DNA from: Stercorarius parasiticus
Lineage: Eukaryota > Chordata > Aves > Charadriiformes > Stercorariidae
Assembly: GCA_013396915.1 (NCBI GenBank)
Contig: VWZL01003475.1
Location: forward strand, 1-64,000
Reading direction: 5' to 3'
Length of the DNA stretch: 64,000 nucleotides
Every line of letters begins with the position of its first letter. Within the stretch, counting starts at the first letter, position 1. A model generated the notes under the pieces. That model was not told the origin of the DNA and ran no database searches. It saw only the letters and a list, made by a program, of their open reading frames with translations. Both the position numbers and the translations under genes were made by a program. Below, piece after piece: positions 24,502 through 37,735 of the stretch.

Positions 24502-27500
24502 TCTACTTTATAACGTGATTAGAGAAACTCCATTCTTAGCTCATTTACTGCACTGATTGACATGAATGCTTCACAAAACGTTTATGCATCGTCAAGAGTA
24601 ATACTATGGATTTAGTGTTCTAAAGTATGCAAAAGAACCAAAGGCCTGCAAAGATCCTGAAAATTCAGGAAAGAATAATAGAGTTCAAGCAATTCCTGCT
24701 TTTTGAATTAAATGCATTTGAATAATACTCCATTTGAATGATACTTTTGGGAAGGCTTATAATATAGCTGTAGTTGATGGCTCACACTTCTGGAGTTCAG
24801 ACTGTACTTTTGCTATACTAAAGATTTCATTTTATTCCTCTTATTTTTCACCTAACTTACAAAATTAAAGGGACTTTATTTAGTCTATTGCATAGGTTAT
24901 TGGTTAAAAGCTCTACAGAGACAATGTAAATACTAGGAGAAGCATGATAAAATAGATTAAAAATGCTCATTTCCTCAAAACAAACAAGCTGAAAATAAAA
25001 ATGATTAAAAATGCTGTGAAATTGATGCTCAATGATTTAAAATGCATCCATGTTTTGTATAGTATTGTTTCTAATATCATTGAGAAAATAAAGCTAATGG
25101 GTGCAAAGTAACAAAAATTTCCAAGTAATGAATTTAGTTCTACAAATATTTTTTTGTAAGTGATGTCTGAGTTCCACTTTGCTAGGATGCCAGGCGGGCA
25201 TCTGAAATGATGAGAATTATTGAGTATTTCCAAAGAATTGCTCTAGCGGTGGGTTTGAGATGAGAAGTCTCTGTTAGGGAGTTTGGAGAAGGGCATTTCA
25301 AACCTAGTATGCTTCATCTTGTATTTTTTTAACATAAGACAAATTGATGGTGAAAAGTAGCATGTAGGTCAGTATAAAATTCTAGTTCAGCCCTTTGGAA
25401 ACGGTATTTTAGTTCCTCATGTTAAGAAGTGTGCAGTGAGTGCCAACGTTTAATTTGTTGGTAGGTGAGGCAATAGTTTAAACTATGTATTGTTCTTCCC
25501 TTTTTAAAGGAATTGAGAAAATAAAACAAGGTTCCCTATTAGTTCATTCCCCATAGAAATGAAGAATGCATAGTAAATGTGAAGCCAGAGATTTAGTTAA
25601 ACTTAATGAGATCTGAACTCAGCTCCATTTGTTTTATTTCAGATTTCTTCAAACTGATTTACAAAGTAATGAGGTGGGGTGTACCAGGATTTTGTTTCGC
25701 TGAATTAGTATGTTCATTGCACAGTTGTTCAAATGCAAAAGTACCATGCAGAGCCTTCTATTACCCATTCCACCTTTTAAGCCAACATTTGAAGTACAGT
25801 AAGTAAGTCATTGCAAGATGAGAGGGTGTTTTTATGATCCAGTGCAAACATCTAGTGTAATAATTTCAATTCTACCTTCATGTTTGTGTGTTTCTATAAA
25901 AGCTTTGACTGATGTTTTGGATAACCAGTCCTGCCAGCAGAGTGGTTTGCTCCTATATTCATGAAAATCAAGTGAAGAGCTGTGAGAAAACCATACCACG
26001 CTTACACAAGAATATTCTAAAATAAATGAGGCAGAATTTGCTAGTACTAAGTAGTTCAAATAAAATCAATTATTTACAGTGCATTTGCAAACTTTTTTCA
26101 CACTATTTATTTACTCTTCCAAGAAACAGAATATTAACTTATAGCCTTATCAGAAATGGGTGAAATCAACTCAAAACAGACAGAAGACAGCTTATATTTG
26201 TTGGTGAAGCTTATTGTTATATCTGAAATGAAGCACTGGAGAACAATTCTTGAGGTGTAAAGAATAGGTTGCTATGCTAGATATAGCAAAGGACTTTCAG
26301 ATGTTACTCATCTTCAAACAAACGCCTGTTGAACTGATACCAGCTTAAAAATGATGAGTATATAATGCATGGCTTAAACTGTTGTCTTGCCAACATGCAG
26401 AATGTTGGTGCCTATTCCACACTGCTTAAGATGAGGAACTGAAATGCTGGTTCCAAAGGGCTGGATTATAACTTTATATTGACCTACATACTGGTTTTCA
26501 ACATCAGTGCGTGTTGTGCTGAAGTTCATGTTAACTGCATGCAGATGAAGTGTATGATTCTCTGCCTCTGGACCAGTGATGGCATGTCTGAAATGCAGAA
26601 AGCAAATGTCTTCCCTTCTCTTGTTGATGAAGATCATAAGTGTATATATATATGAGTATACCTGTGCTGTAACTAGTCATGTGACAAGTAAAACATATTC
26701 AAAATAAACGTTCTGTAACAGTGCAGTAACTGTGACCACTTGCCAGTTGCTTCCTGACTGAAAACTTGAAAGCAAAAAAATCTCAAACAGTAGGGACCAA
26801 ATTTTTTTAAAATAACTAGAATGTTATAGAATCTCTGGGAGTAAGTTTGGTAAAAGTAGAAGCAGCAATGGATGAACACTCAAAGCAAGTATAAGCATTA
26901 ACCTGGAGTATGGGGCTGTTGCTTCAGAGTCCTGAAAATGTTTTGTTCCATTCTTTATGCAAGTGCATATCCCAGACTAGGTATATATTCCAAAACATAG
27001 TTTGTGTGTGGAGGCACTGACTTGGTGATGGCTGCTTTTCTTTTTTAATTCTCTGGTGGTAAATGGAAGAACAGTAGTGTTCAGTCTTCCACTTTTTTTT
27101 CTAATGGATTGTCTGACCTGGAAAAACATCTGTCTGAACACCTGGTGTCACTTGCTCAATCTCCTACTTTTGTGTTATGCACTCTTTTCTCTGGACCTTT
27201 GGATTGTAGGAATTGCATGCCTGTATCTAGTGCATGTTGAAGAATATGAACTTTGGAAGTAGCAATTGTCTTAGTAATATGAAAGACCCTTTTCCTTATG
27301 GTGGGTTTTGCTATGCATCTTATCTTCAGAGGTTAGCTACAGTACGCCTGTGGATTAAAGTTTTCCATATTAACACTTGAGGAATTTTACTAATAAGCTG
27401 TCTTTCTTCCAAGTCTTCCTCTCAATTTGGTAAGTCTCATTAAGCCTTACAAAGAAATATGATGCTTTTCCCTTGAGGAATTATTTGATGGGCATAAGTA

Positions 27501-28391
27501 ACTCTGTTCTTATAGCAATGTTTTGTGACAAGGTATCTCTTCCTCTTTGGTGGAAAATAATAGTTAAGGTCAGACAAAAAGGCTATTTAAGTCTATATTG
27601 CTACTTCAGAAAAACGGATGTATTTGCAGAACTTAAGGACTAGTTGAGTAGTGTATATCTCTTGATTCTAGTAGAGCAGGATCACAAAATGACAGGACAC
27701 TTAACAGAATATTTGTAAAAAGTATATGTTGATCAGATGACACTAATACTTGTGTTACAGCTTCTGCATTTGACAGTAAGATGTCTTTCTCACTGTCAAA
27801 ACCCCATCATTCTTTAGTGATGAACATAAATGCCTCAAGCAATTATCATGAACTGTTAAAGGTTAATAAGACTTATCAAACAGATCTGGAGAAATAATGG
27901 AATCTCCTGTCCTTTCAACATTGCCCTTCTCAAGAGTTGGTTTGAATAAATTCCTTGCTGTGCTTGTCACAGTTTAATACCTTTCTTATTTCTAAACTTG
28001 TATAGGATTATGAAATTGATAAAAGGAGGAAAAACAAATTCAATCTGGGAAACAGCCTGATGAGCAACAATAGTCTTACTATTGAGTGAAATTACCTCTT
28101 ACTTATTTATCCCATGTTTTCGTTCTTTATAATTCAACAAGTGATGGAACATTCTTGTGATGTCAATGAAAATGGGAATTCTGTATGGTAATATTTGTGA
28201 TATCTTGAACTTTCTCAAAGGCACTACTTCTAGAAGACTTCTATTTGCTTTTGCCAAAATTCAGAGAACAGGTTTTAAACTTAAAACTTGAAGCCCTTTG
28301 GCAGTAGCTTTTTAATGTTACATATCTATCAATGTTTATAATGAAGTCTTACTATTGGGTGGCTTCCTGATTAAATGAATTTGATTTTGAA

Positions 28392-28415
28392 TTCAGTAGC
28401 TATTTAGCTACTGAA
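28392..28415. repeat. 11-bp-arm near-perfect palindrome
   Basis: TTCAGTAGCTA and TAGCTACTGAA are exact reverse complements separated by TT. No flanking element was seen. It could be cruciform-prone or a chance palindrome. Confidence 0.85.
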
Positions 28416-29581
28416 GAAACACCCATTGCAGTCTGAATCAAGGTTTGGACTGTCTTGTTATTTCAAGGTGTTTTAGAAATCTCCTATGCTACTTTAAAAG
28501 GAATAATGATCCTGTGTCAGAGATTTGTTTGGAAAAAGACTTAATCAATTTCACCAGGTAACTAAGTTTCTCTGTTTCTGTTGCCTGGCTGTACAGAGAA
28601 TTTAATGCTTCCTCTCTTCCTCCTTTTCTAGAATTCACTGTTTGAAACAGATCAGGAAAGCATTATGTGAAGGAAATGTATATTAGATTCTTTAAGAGTT
28701 TGTAATATGAGTAATGCTAGGAAATTTAGCTTGTAGTGTACTTCTACATAATAATAACAATTTAAATTCACTTGATGTGCAAAGGAGTAAAACTTGTAAG
28801 ATTAAATACAAAGGATTGCAATATTGTGCTTTCTCTCAGTCCAAAACTCATTTTATGGCAATGTTCTGGAGGCTTACCTTAAAGATGACATGTTGCAACA
28901 CAGTAGTTATTTTGCAACAGACCAGTTATTTAAATGCTATGTAGACAATTATTATTGAAGACTTAGGGCTCTGCAGTAAAATATTTTAGCTTTCTTATCA
29001 ATTGGTCAAAACTTCAGTTGTGGCTTATAGCTGCTTAAATAACTTGTTCTCATCTCATTAAAATGAAGATGAAGTGCAAAAGAAGGACTCTGGGCAGAAA
29101 ACAGTAATGATTTTAAATGAATATATTGAATGAAAATATCATGCTAGCTTTAAAGGTAGAAACCAGAGAATCTGAAACTGCTTTCCAGTATAAATATCTC
29201 TTGTAAATACAACTAAACTATTTCTGTTAGGATTGAACAAATGGTCATCCTGCTGAAAACTCAAATACAGTTATGGTATCTAGAATTACCAGTAGAAATA
29301 CTTTTACAATGCGTATGGGAAAATGTATTAACTTTTTGAGAGCTGGTGATCTGCATCTGTGATGCTAGCCCGCATTTATGACATGTAACATATGCTCTTG
29401 GCATTATCTGTTAGTTGATGAAGATGGAGGGATGCAGTTTACTGGCCTGAGTCAGGTACAGAGTATAGGCGAAGTAACAAATAGAACCATTTTTCATAAG
29501 AGAAGTAGAAAGGTTACTCTTTTTGCCTCCTTCCTCTCCTCCAATTGCATTGTTCAACAGATGGAATAACTAACTGCCTCC

Positions 29582-29625
29582 AAAAAAAAATAAAAATAAA
29601 AATCCCCAAAACACCAAGACAAACC
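29582..29625 (+). repeat. A-rich tract (AAAAAT-like)
   Basis: An A run is followed by AATAAAAAT-type units and then A/C-rich sequence. It is low-complexity DNA similar to the other A/C-rich tracts in the window. Confidence 0.75.
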
Positions 29626-32600
29626 CCTTGTCATCAGTGATGATTCATTATGCCTACCTTTAAATACACCTTGTAAAACAAATTTCTGTTTGGACTTCCT
29701 AAAAGCTGTAATCTCTTAACAGTAGCTGCATAGGCTCCCTTTACTACTTTGGCAGTAAGATATAGTATAGAAATAAATCTGCTTCTGCTGCTGGGGTAGA
29801 GCAGGAAGCCTGTTTGCTTATTTCTTGAATTGTCTCAATTCTGGAGAGACTTGGACACTGTTTGCTGTCTTCATTCTAGCTCTGAACTTAATGACTTGAT
29901 CCACAACAGAGAGGCTAGATGCTTAATGGTTTAGTATGTCACATCACATATTCAGTCTTTAGCTTCTCTGGTTGTATCAAAAACCTTAGCTTGATTTTTG
30001 TTAGAGAAGAATAGTTGAAAACTTTGGCAGAATCTGGTGGTTTATATAGGAAATGCATTGTCCCTTACAAAATCTCTTTCTTCTAAAAAGATTAATAAAC
30101 TGTAAATAAGCCTTTATTTTTTTCTAGATTGATTCTAAGTTATTAAGCACTGCTTATTTTGAGCTTGATCCTTCAAAAGTTGTCATAACTGACTTTGATT
30201 ACATCATGGTGTTTATAGAGTAGTCTCTGCAAAGTAACTTCTATTTAATGGTAGATTCTTTGCAATCAGGATTTTGCTTGTTTAAATTTTCTTATGAAAT
30301 GAGAAAGGCAGTGAATTGGATCCCTCAATTTCCTGTTTTAATTGGCGTCTTGCCATTGTCCAAGAAGAATGTGCTTATCACTTAATCATACTGGTTTCAT
30401 AAACTTGTCAATTTAGTGATACTGCAAAAAAAAAAGTACAAGTAAATGCCCCTTAGAAAATTTTTCTTCTATATTTAATAATTTAAAAACATAATTCATG
30501 TACTTGTATTGGACAAGCATGCTAGCTTTTCTAATAACAATTTTTGTGTATTATGGAATCACATTTTTATCAAGAAATCTCACCCTGGCTGGAGATCAAA
30601 AGTAACTTTCTAATCAAGAATTCTCGGAAGAGGTAATTCAAACAGTGATTAAATCTGTGCTCTATGGCAGCTCTCCAGACTGGGTAGTTTCCCCTAATTT
30701 CATGAAATACTTAATCAGTAGCTCAACTTTTGACCCAGTAGACTAAAAACTCTTAACAACTCAGTCTAGCATTCCTATTGAAATTACAACAAGCTTCTGA
30801 TGAAAAGATGATGATTGTTTTCTTTAGACAACAGATATTTTTTTTGCATTGGAGAGCATGTAGGTTCAACTTCTGTTTCTTCAGAAATACATACTTGTGA
30901 TACAGGCCAGACTTTCTGAATGACAAGGGAGTGACCAGCACTCTAAAAGCCTCTATTAATGTTTTATCTGTCAAACTCTGAAATGCCAACTGTCCTGACC
31001 AACAGCCCATTTTAGAGCAACATTGTGTTCTTATTGACAAGTCCAAACTGTGTGAAAGAGGGAATTTCCAGATCTCTAAGTTTTGCCATAGATTTATGAA
31101 AATCAAGAGTTATAATCCTATTGCTGCTGTAGCAAAGATATTGTAGGGCATAGCTTGGTGGACAACCTCAGTTTATAACCTTAAATATAATCTTTACAGA
31201 TGAGTTATTTTGTTGAAAAACTATATTCTTGCCTCAATGTCTTTAATTCACAACTGTGTAAAATAGAAAGTAATTGCTTAGTGGAATGTACCAACTAAAA
31301 TATTGCCTGGAAACCAACTTTTTTTTAGTCCCTAAATTGCTTGGGAGAAATTAAAAAAATTTTTTTTCTTTAAATATTCTTTGATCTCCTTTTAACATTA
31401 GGGTCAGAAACAAAATGAGTATGATAGTATCATAGTTATATCACTAATATCAAAGTGAACTTAAGCCTCATGAACTGCTGTACTGTAAATGGTAAGCAGC
31501 TGATTAATGATACTTAGGGATAACCAGCCTAGAGCTAGACAGCATGTTCAATTTTTCCTAGTATTTGAGGAAATAGTGATGTAACTAATAGCCAATACAA
31601 CTGTTGCTCCATGTTCTAAAATAAATGAAGTGAAACTGTTCACTTTTCCAGAATAATATTTGAAGTTATACTGTGCACATAGGCAGCCTATACTCAAAAT
31701 GCTGTTACAGCAGTCTTTCTGTGACTTTATTCCTGTTTAGACACTTCAAAATTGGTTTAAGGCAAGCTCTTTGGAAATGAAATTACTCTTACTTTCTTCC
31801 CTCTGTATTTACATATACTGTGCATCATGCTGTGGTGCTGACAGTTACTATCAAGCACCGTGATTTTAAATATCATGGATCATCAAAATGTAACTCTTTC
31901 TAATTTGGATTCTAATTTCAGTTGTGATTTATTATGATGGTAGCCCACTTCTCAGGCAAGCATTGATTGGTTATGATATTTATTCATGAGAGAGGAGTGT
32001 AAACAGTATAGTAAAGGCTGCATCTTTTGTAGCAGTAATGCACTATTGTCATGCAACAGCTCTACTTTAAATAACTGAACACCTGCCTTCTCAAGTACTT
32101 ACTAGAGTAATTATAAATTGAGGATAAAAATTTGAAAACCAGTTTTTGACTGGTTGACTTTACTGTTCATTTAGTGTTAACGTGATATTTCTGCATTTTG
32201 CTTTATCTTGGTGAATATAGACATTGCTACTAGAAGCAAACTTGGAAAAGTAATCTTATTAAACCCTTTTTGGCATATAATTTTCGGTATTTCTAAGAAA
32301 GAACATGCAATCCAGGCTTTTACCATTTGTTTTTAGTTGAGGCATGCTTTGAGGACACTAGTGTGTATTCACAAAGGAAGTTTTTTTTTATTGTGTGTAT
32401 CAAAGAGCAAGTTTATTTTAATCTGCCCTTGACAAATTAATGTTTGTTTTAAAGGAAAGATTCTTGCAGGAAGTTGGTGGCTCTTCAAATAATGATTCTG
32501 GAAGCAAACTAAATATTGCTGGATTTGAGACATTATTGGTTTTTTACAGACTAAAAGAGGGGGGAAAAAGGTCTAGTAAACATAACCTTTCCTTGGCTTT

Positions 32601-33618
32601 GAAAGAGGCTAAATAATCATGTAGCATTATCTGTCAACTCGGGAAGCTGTTCAGTAATTTCTATATTACATTTAAAACATAGCCTAATGTTAGGAGTTTC
32701 AAAAACTAGATTAATCATTGCCTCAATTTTTTCCAAAAATTTTAAGCACCAAACCTTAATCACTTAATAATGCAAATTTAAGGAATTAATAAACCACCTA
32801 ACTTGATGCCTTGGCCCTCAAGTGATCAGAAAAGGTTATGCCTAATTAGGATTTCACTTGATACACGCAAAGCCTGACATGAAAAAAATTCAAGAAAAAT
32901 GTTCCTTTCAAGTAAAATCATGATATCTTTAGCTGGTTTTAGGAACATATTCTTCTTTCTACAATTTCGAGATATATACAGATGATGCAATTTCTTGTGT
33001 ATGTTGTATATACTTAGTTGTCTTATCTATATAATTCAGTACTTTGACACATAAAAATAATACAGTGGAAACGAAAACTGTGTACCTGATACTGTTTCCA
33101 GTTCTTCAAGCTGAATTAGTTTCTTAAAAGTTAAGTTACTGTCTGCATTTTTTCTGTGCATAGTGTAGTGATGCTAAAACATGATAAAGTATACATTTGT
33201 AACGCCGAGATATGTAGGATATATGTTAAATAAGAGCCAATATGTTCAATGCAAACATTATTGAAAGAAATGCAAGAAATATTGATCTTTATAAATCTGT
33301 GTGGGTTTTTTTTCTTTGATAGCAGCCTTTTTGGACAGCAGTGAGGTTTTTCAAGTTATATGTTCAAATTCTTGCATGCAAGTCTGTGCCTTTGGGGTAA
33401 TAGGCAAGGCATGACTAATTTCTACCAATTTGGTCTCTGGACCATGTCCTGGAGGGCTGAAATACTCAGATGAAAATGCTGATTTTAATCAGCCTGTCCA
33501 TTGCCTGATGTTGCGATTACAGCAAGAGCCTTGGGCTTAGCACTCTTATTCCTGTCAGACTTCATCTGTATTATTTTTGTAAGGTAGCCAACCATTTCTA
33601 ATTCTGCTCACTCTCTTT

Positions 33619-33713
33619 AAAAAAAAAAAAAAAAAAACCACAAAAAAANNNNNNNNNNNNNNNNNNNNNNNNNNNNNNNNNNNNNNNNNNNNNNNNNNNN
33701 NNNNNNNNNNNNN

Positions 33714-33743
<30 letters not shown>
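33619..33743 (+). repeat. poly-A tract containing a 65-N assembly gap
   Basis: Nineteen A (33619-33637) and a short CCAC/A segment precede 65 N (33649-33713), which are followed by thirty A (33714-33743). The gap sits entirely within low complexity, so its true length is unknown. Any frame translated through it (poly-Phe on the minus strand) is an artefact. Confidence 0.95.
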
Positions 33744-33745
<2 letters not shown>

Positions 33746-34409
33746 CACCCAAACACAAACCTATGGAAGTCTTGCTACAAAGACTGAAGAACTAATTATA
33801 GCTGACTCTTTGTTCATTGTTAATGTGGCCGGGGCAGAGTAAATAGCCCATGTGCATCACTGAAGCCTGTACATGTGGGCATGCTGAAACTGGCTGCCTT
33901 CATCACTTCTCCATGTCACGTTGTACCACTTGCTCAAATCAAATTATTTGTGCAAGTGCCTGTGGAGCAGAAATATGAAACTGGTTTGACTTTTTTAGTA
34001 TTAATATGTATAAAAACTATGTTACATTAAGTTTTAAATTACATTTAGCTATAGAGAATTAGTTACTCTACTGTGGACAGTTTCCTTGGATTTCCTGGAT
34101 TGAAAACCCTTGGGTATTGTCAGGCTTCTCCTGAAATATATGTCTTGTCAAGGGGAAGGATTACGCTATGGTTCTAACTGGCAAGTGGCTTCCAGATCAC
34201 TTACCCAGAAGCTCTGGGTCAGCCACTAGCTCCATGTAGGAGGTCATTTCTAACAGGGTTTGGCAAAGATGTTCAGAAATTGATGTCAAATGCATCCATA
34301 TCTATCCACAAACACGTCCTCTGAAATTGCAACAGCCTGATGGATGGGTTTGTCCAACATCCACTTTTAAAGAAACCCCTGTTTTAAAGTGCATAAAACT
34401 TTAAAATGC

Positions 34410-34581
34410 TGTCCTGGTTTGGGGTGGAGCAGAGCCAACTTTCTGTTCAGTGAGAGGCTGGTGCTTATACTTGTTGCTGTGGCAACCAGGGTCAGGTGAC
34501 TTGATGGTTTAACCCATGGAGGGGCTGCACTTGTGGGGAGATATAATGTCTTTCTGATAATTTATGTCTGAGTGTACTTCA
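34410..34581 (+). mobile_element. LTR-like fragment, possible solo retroviral LTR
   Basis: The block starts TGTCCTGGTTT, a form I associate with LTRs of songbird endogenous retroviruses, and continues with G+C-richer sequence unlike its AT-rich flanks. It can be delimited as TG...CA. The seven bases before it (AAAATGC) and after it (GAAATGC) match at six positions, as expected of a slightly decayed target-site duplication, although seven bases is longer than usual. No gag, pol or env sequence adjoins it. At 172 bases it is short for an LTR, so it may be truncated or a different repeat. Confidence 0.45.
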
Positions 34582-37500
34582 GAAATGCATTGTCAGATGT
34601 TGCATTCAAATACATTGTTTGCTAATGAGTGGTTTCAGCGCTAGGTTGCTTATTTGTTATGTCAGCATTATCTTGGTTAGTATACACTGTTCTGGGTAGT
34701 CAGGATCAAGGATGATTATATTGAAGTAAAGTGGAAAGGATCAGAGTAGTGTGGCAATGGACTGATCCCATGTTATGATATCTCTTGGTACTGAAGGCTG
34801 ACAGAAAACATTGTAATCATTGGCCATGTCTGCAGATTGGCTACCTTGATATATGGTTCCTGTAGTGACTACTTTAATTCATATAACTTTTTACTAGAGT
34901 TTGTCCTGTCCTTAACTTTATCTGCTTAAACTGATTTTCCAGCTCTGGCTTGTACTTATGCAAGCTGGATTTCGGTTGTTAGTCAGGTGTTTTGAATTTC
35001 TACAACCACTTAATTTCTGATGTCAGACATGTAAATAATTTCTATGACTATTTGTGTTACTGATAATTGTTCCCTAGGTCACAAACATATAAACTTACAG
35101 TACTTCACACTGCACTGACATTTTTATATGTCTAAGTGGACCTTTCCTTGTTAGAACTCTAGACTGCGAAGAAAAAACCAAAGCTCACAAGTGGGGGTAG
35201 AGCATATTCTTTTGCGCTGTCAGAGTCTGCCTGCAAGCCTAGAGATGGTGCATAGACCAGCATTCAGAGACTTACTGAAGTGGTTCTGAGATTTCTCCTT
35301 GGTTACAGATGATTGAAGGACTCCCACCCACCTGTTCATGATACTTAACATCTCCAGATGAATCCTTCATCACTGTTGAGGTATCAGGCTTTTGGAAAGA
35401 AATAAATATGAAAATCAAGAGGTGGGGGGAATGTGGTGCATATCCTTCTCCAAAACAGTTTTTTCATGTTCTTTGCTGTCCCCTTGGTTTTTGACGTTTT
35501 TCTCTCACTTTCTGTGAATGCTTTAATCCTCTCTTTGAAGACAGGAATGGAAGCTTTATTATTCTCAGAGGAGAAAGTGAGCTAATGAGTCATTAAAAGA
35601 AAAAAGCACTTTTTGCCAGACTTCAGGTGCTGTTGTCTCCCACAGATGACTCTCAAAGTAAATTGTTCTTAATGCTGGCAGACAGATGGTTTTCTGAATC
35701 ATCCAAAAGAAATCTGGTATCTGAAATTATTTTCTGTTCTTCCTAGGTCTTTAGCCTCTCCCATTCTCTGCCAGTGAAAACACTTGTGATAACGAACATT
35801 TCAGCTTTCAGGATGGAAAAGGGAGAGTCAAAGAAATGAGCTTTACCTTTGAGCTTCCTTTTGGATTACTGTTTTATATATCAGCTGTACTTGATACTTC
35901 ATTCTAGAATCAAATCATCTTGTGTCAATGCATTGTTTTACAGTCAGTTCAGATAATTTATCCAGTTCTGCCAAAGAGCACCCACTTAAAATGTAGTGTC
36001 TAAATGCTACGTTGACTGCAGAAGAAATTTCTGTTGACTTTAGACAAAGTAGGAAATTTAAACAGTCTTCAAGTTCAAAGTCAGTGTATAGATTGGTATT
36101 TTTATGGAGCAGAGTATTTAGAAAATTACTTTTCTATTTAAGCGATGTTGCTGTACTTATTGTGTAAATTTATTTTTGATAGTTGGAGGTTTTTAGTCTT
36201 TTTCTTTTCCTCAAAAGCTTGTGAAAGATTGCATAAAGTGGTTTTGATAGATCCCTTGGTAGATATCAAGTTTGACTCAAACTTTCACCAGAAGTTGAAA
36301 CTTCTGAAAACATGAGTGAGGAGAGAAAGCGGTTGGAACACAAATGTTATGGCAAAGGACCTGTTGGAGGTAGTAGGATGCTAGTAAGATTATTTCCGAG
36401 TTCTTTTTTGGTGTTCTGATTGCTGTAGTAGAATTAGTATTTCTCTATCCAGTAGTTTAATAACTTTGCATAGAATTAGTGGATGCAGGCTTAAGTTTTT
36501 ATTATTAATCAAATTTAGTATTGCAAAAATCAAAAGAAATGTGATAAAATATGAACCGTGTTTTTATCATGACAGTTAAATCTATTTTACATCTAAATTA
36601 AGAAAAGAAAACCTGGTTTAGCCTTTTTGTTTCTGCATGTCTCACCTTCAACAGATTATCTAGAATCTTGCTTCAAGCACTTTGAGATTGCTTCATTTGT
36701 TAGGAACTGGCAATATGCTAAAGTAGTCCTTTGTGTAAAGTGTGCCATTAATTACTAGTGTATGTTAATTAAAGTAAATCCAATCATGAGGGCATGCTGG
36801 CAGTGGTAAAGTTAATAACCCAAGATATTATTACTTAGTACAACTTTGAAGCTCATTCAAGAGGTTTCGGACTGTAGGAATTCGATTATGAGGTATGCAG
36901 TCATAAAATTCTAGAAGCTGTGGTTTTGGCCACTGTGGGATGGCCCTGTTGGAGCTCATGTCAGTTTGAATAAATTTACTGTATAGGTAACTGCCCAATA
37001 CTTGTGTGTTTGCAAAAACTTGAATTTGCAAAAATGTGCATGCTCAGATTATACAAAAACATGCAATGTTTATGTATGTTGATGAAGTCGTAAGCCCAAA
37101 TTGCATTGAAGTACCCGTTGTGCTAAATGCTACATCAAGTTTAGGAAGACAGTGCCCTTACCTAAAATGCTACTAGCAAATTTAAGATGAGATAAAGGGT
37201 GTGAGCTAACAACAATGAGGAGAAAGGTAATCAAGTTGCAGTTGTAAAACATGGTAGGCCTGAATTAAAGCTTATTGAAATAATACGTTCTAAACCTTCA
37301 TTTATTCTTAAGGCTTTGAAACTACATTTTGTTTTACCAGTCTGTGTTCCACTTCTCCATCTGAATTTATAGTTTCAAGGTTGTTGGAATATTTCTTGCA
37401 GGTGTCTTTAGATTATTAGAACACAATTGATTTGGAAGAGTGGGTTCACGTGACGGAAACTGGAGAGTTTCTAGTTCACTTCTGGTAATGTTTTATAATT

Positions 37501-37715
37501 CAAATTCATGGCCATTCAGTGATATACTACCCAGGTGGTTTTTTGGGGCTGCTTCTAGGAATCAAAGTATTCAACATTTTTTGATGCATTGTGTTAATGA
37601 TAAAGCTGAAATTATAAGGATACTTGTATTGTCATTGTTGTAGTATTTTTTTAATACCTCCCTTCTGCATTTATCAGCTCTGTCAGTCTTGGAGGACTCT
37701 AAATAGTTGTACAGC

Positions 37716-37735
37716 TTTTTTTTAAAAAAAAAAAA
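37716..37735. repeat. T8A12 self-complementary tract
   Basis: Eight T run directly into twelve A, forming an AT-only inverted repeat. It is low-complexity sequence. Confidence 0.85.

Larger units (their letters stand above)
24502..33618 (+). other. probable intronic or intergenic DNA
   Basis: No gene was recognised. Contents are a TA repeat near 26643-26653, a candidate 16-base microexon (27414-27429), a 24-base near-palindrome (28392-28415), an A-rich tract (29582-29625) and a symmetric A7T8 tract (31353-31367). All listed frames are short and unrelated to any family I know. Confidence 0.6.

Noticed and set aside
33555..33758. minus-strand frame rich in Phe and X
   Set aside because: Translation of poly-A and an N gap; an artefact.
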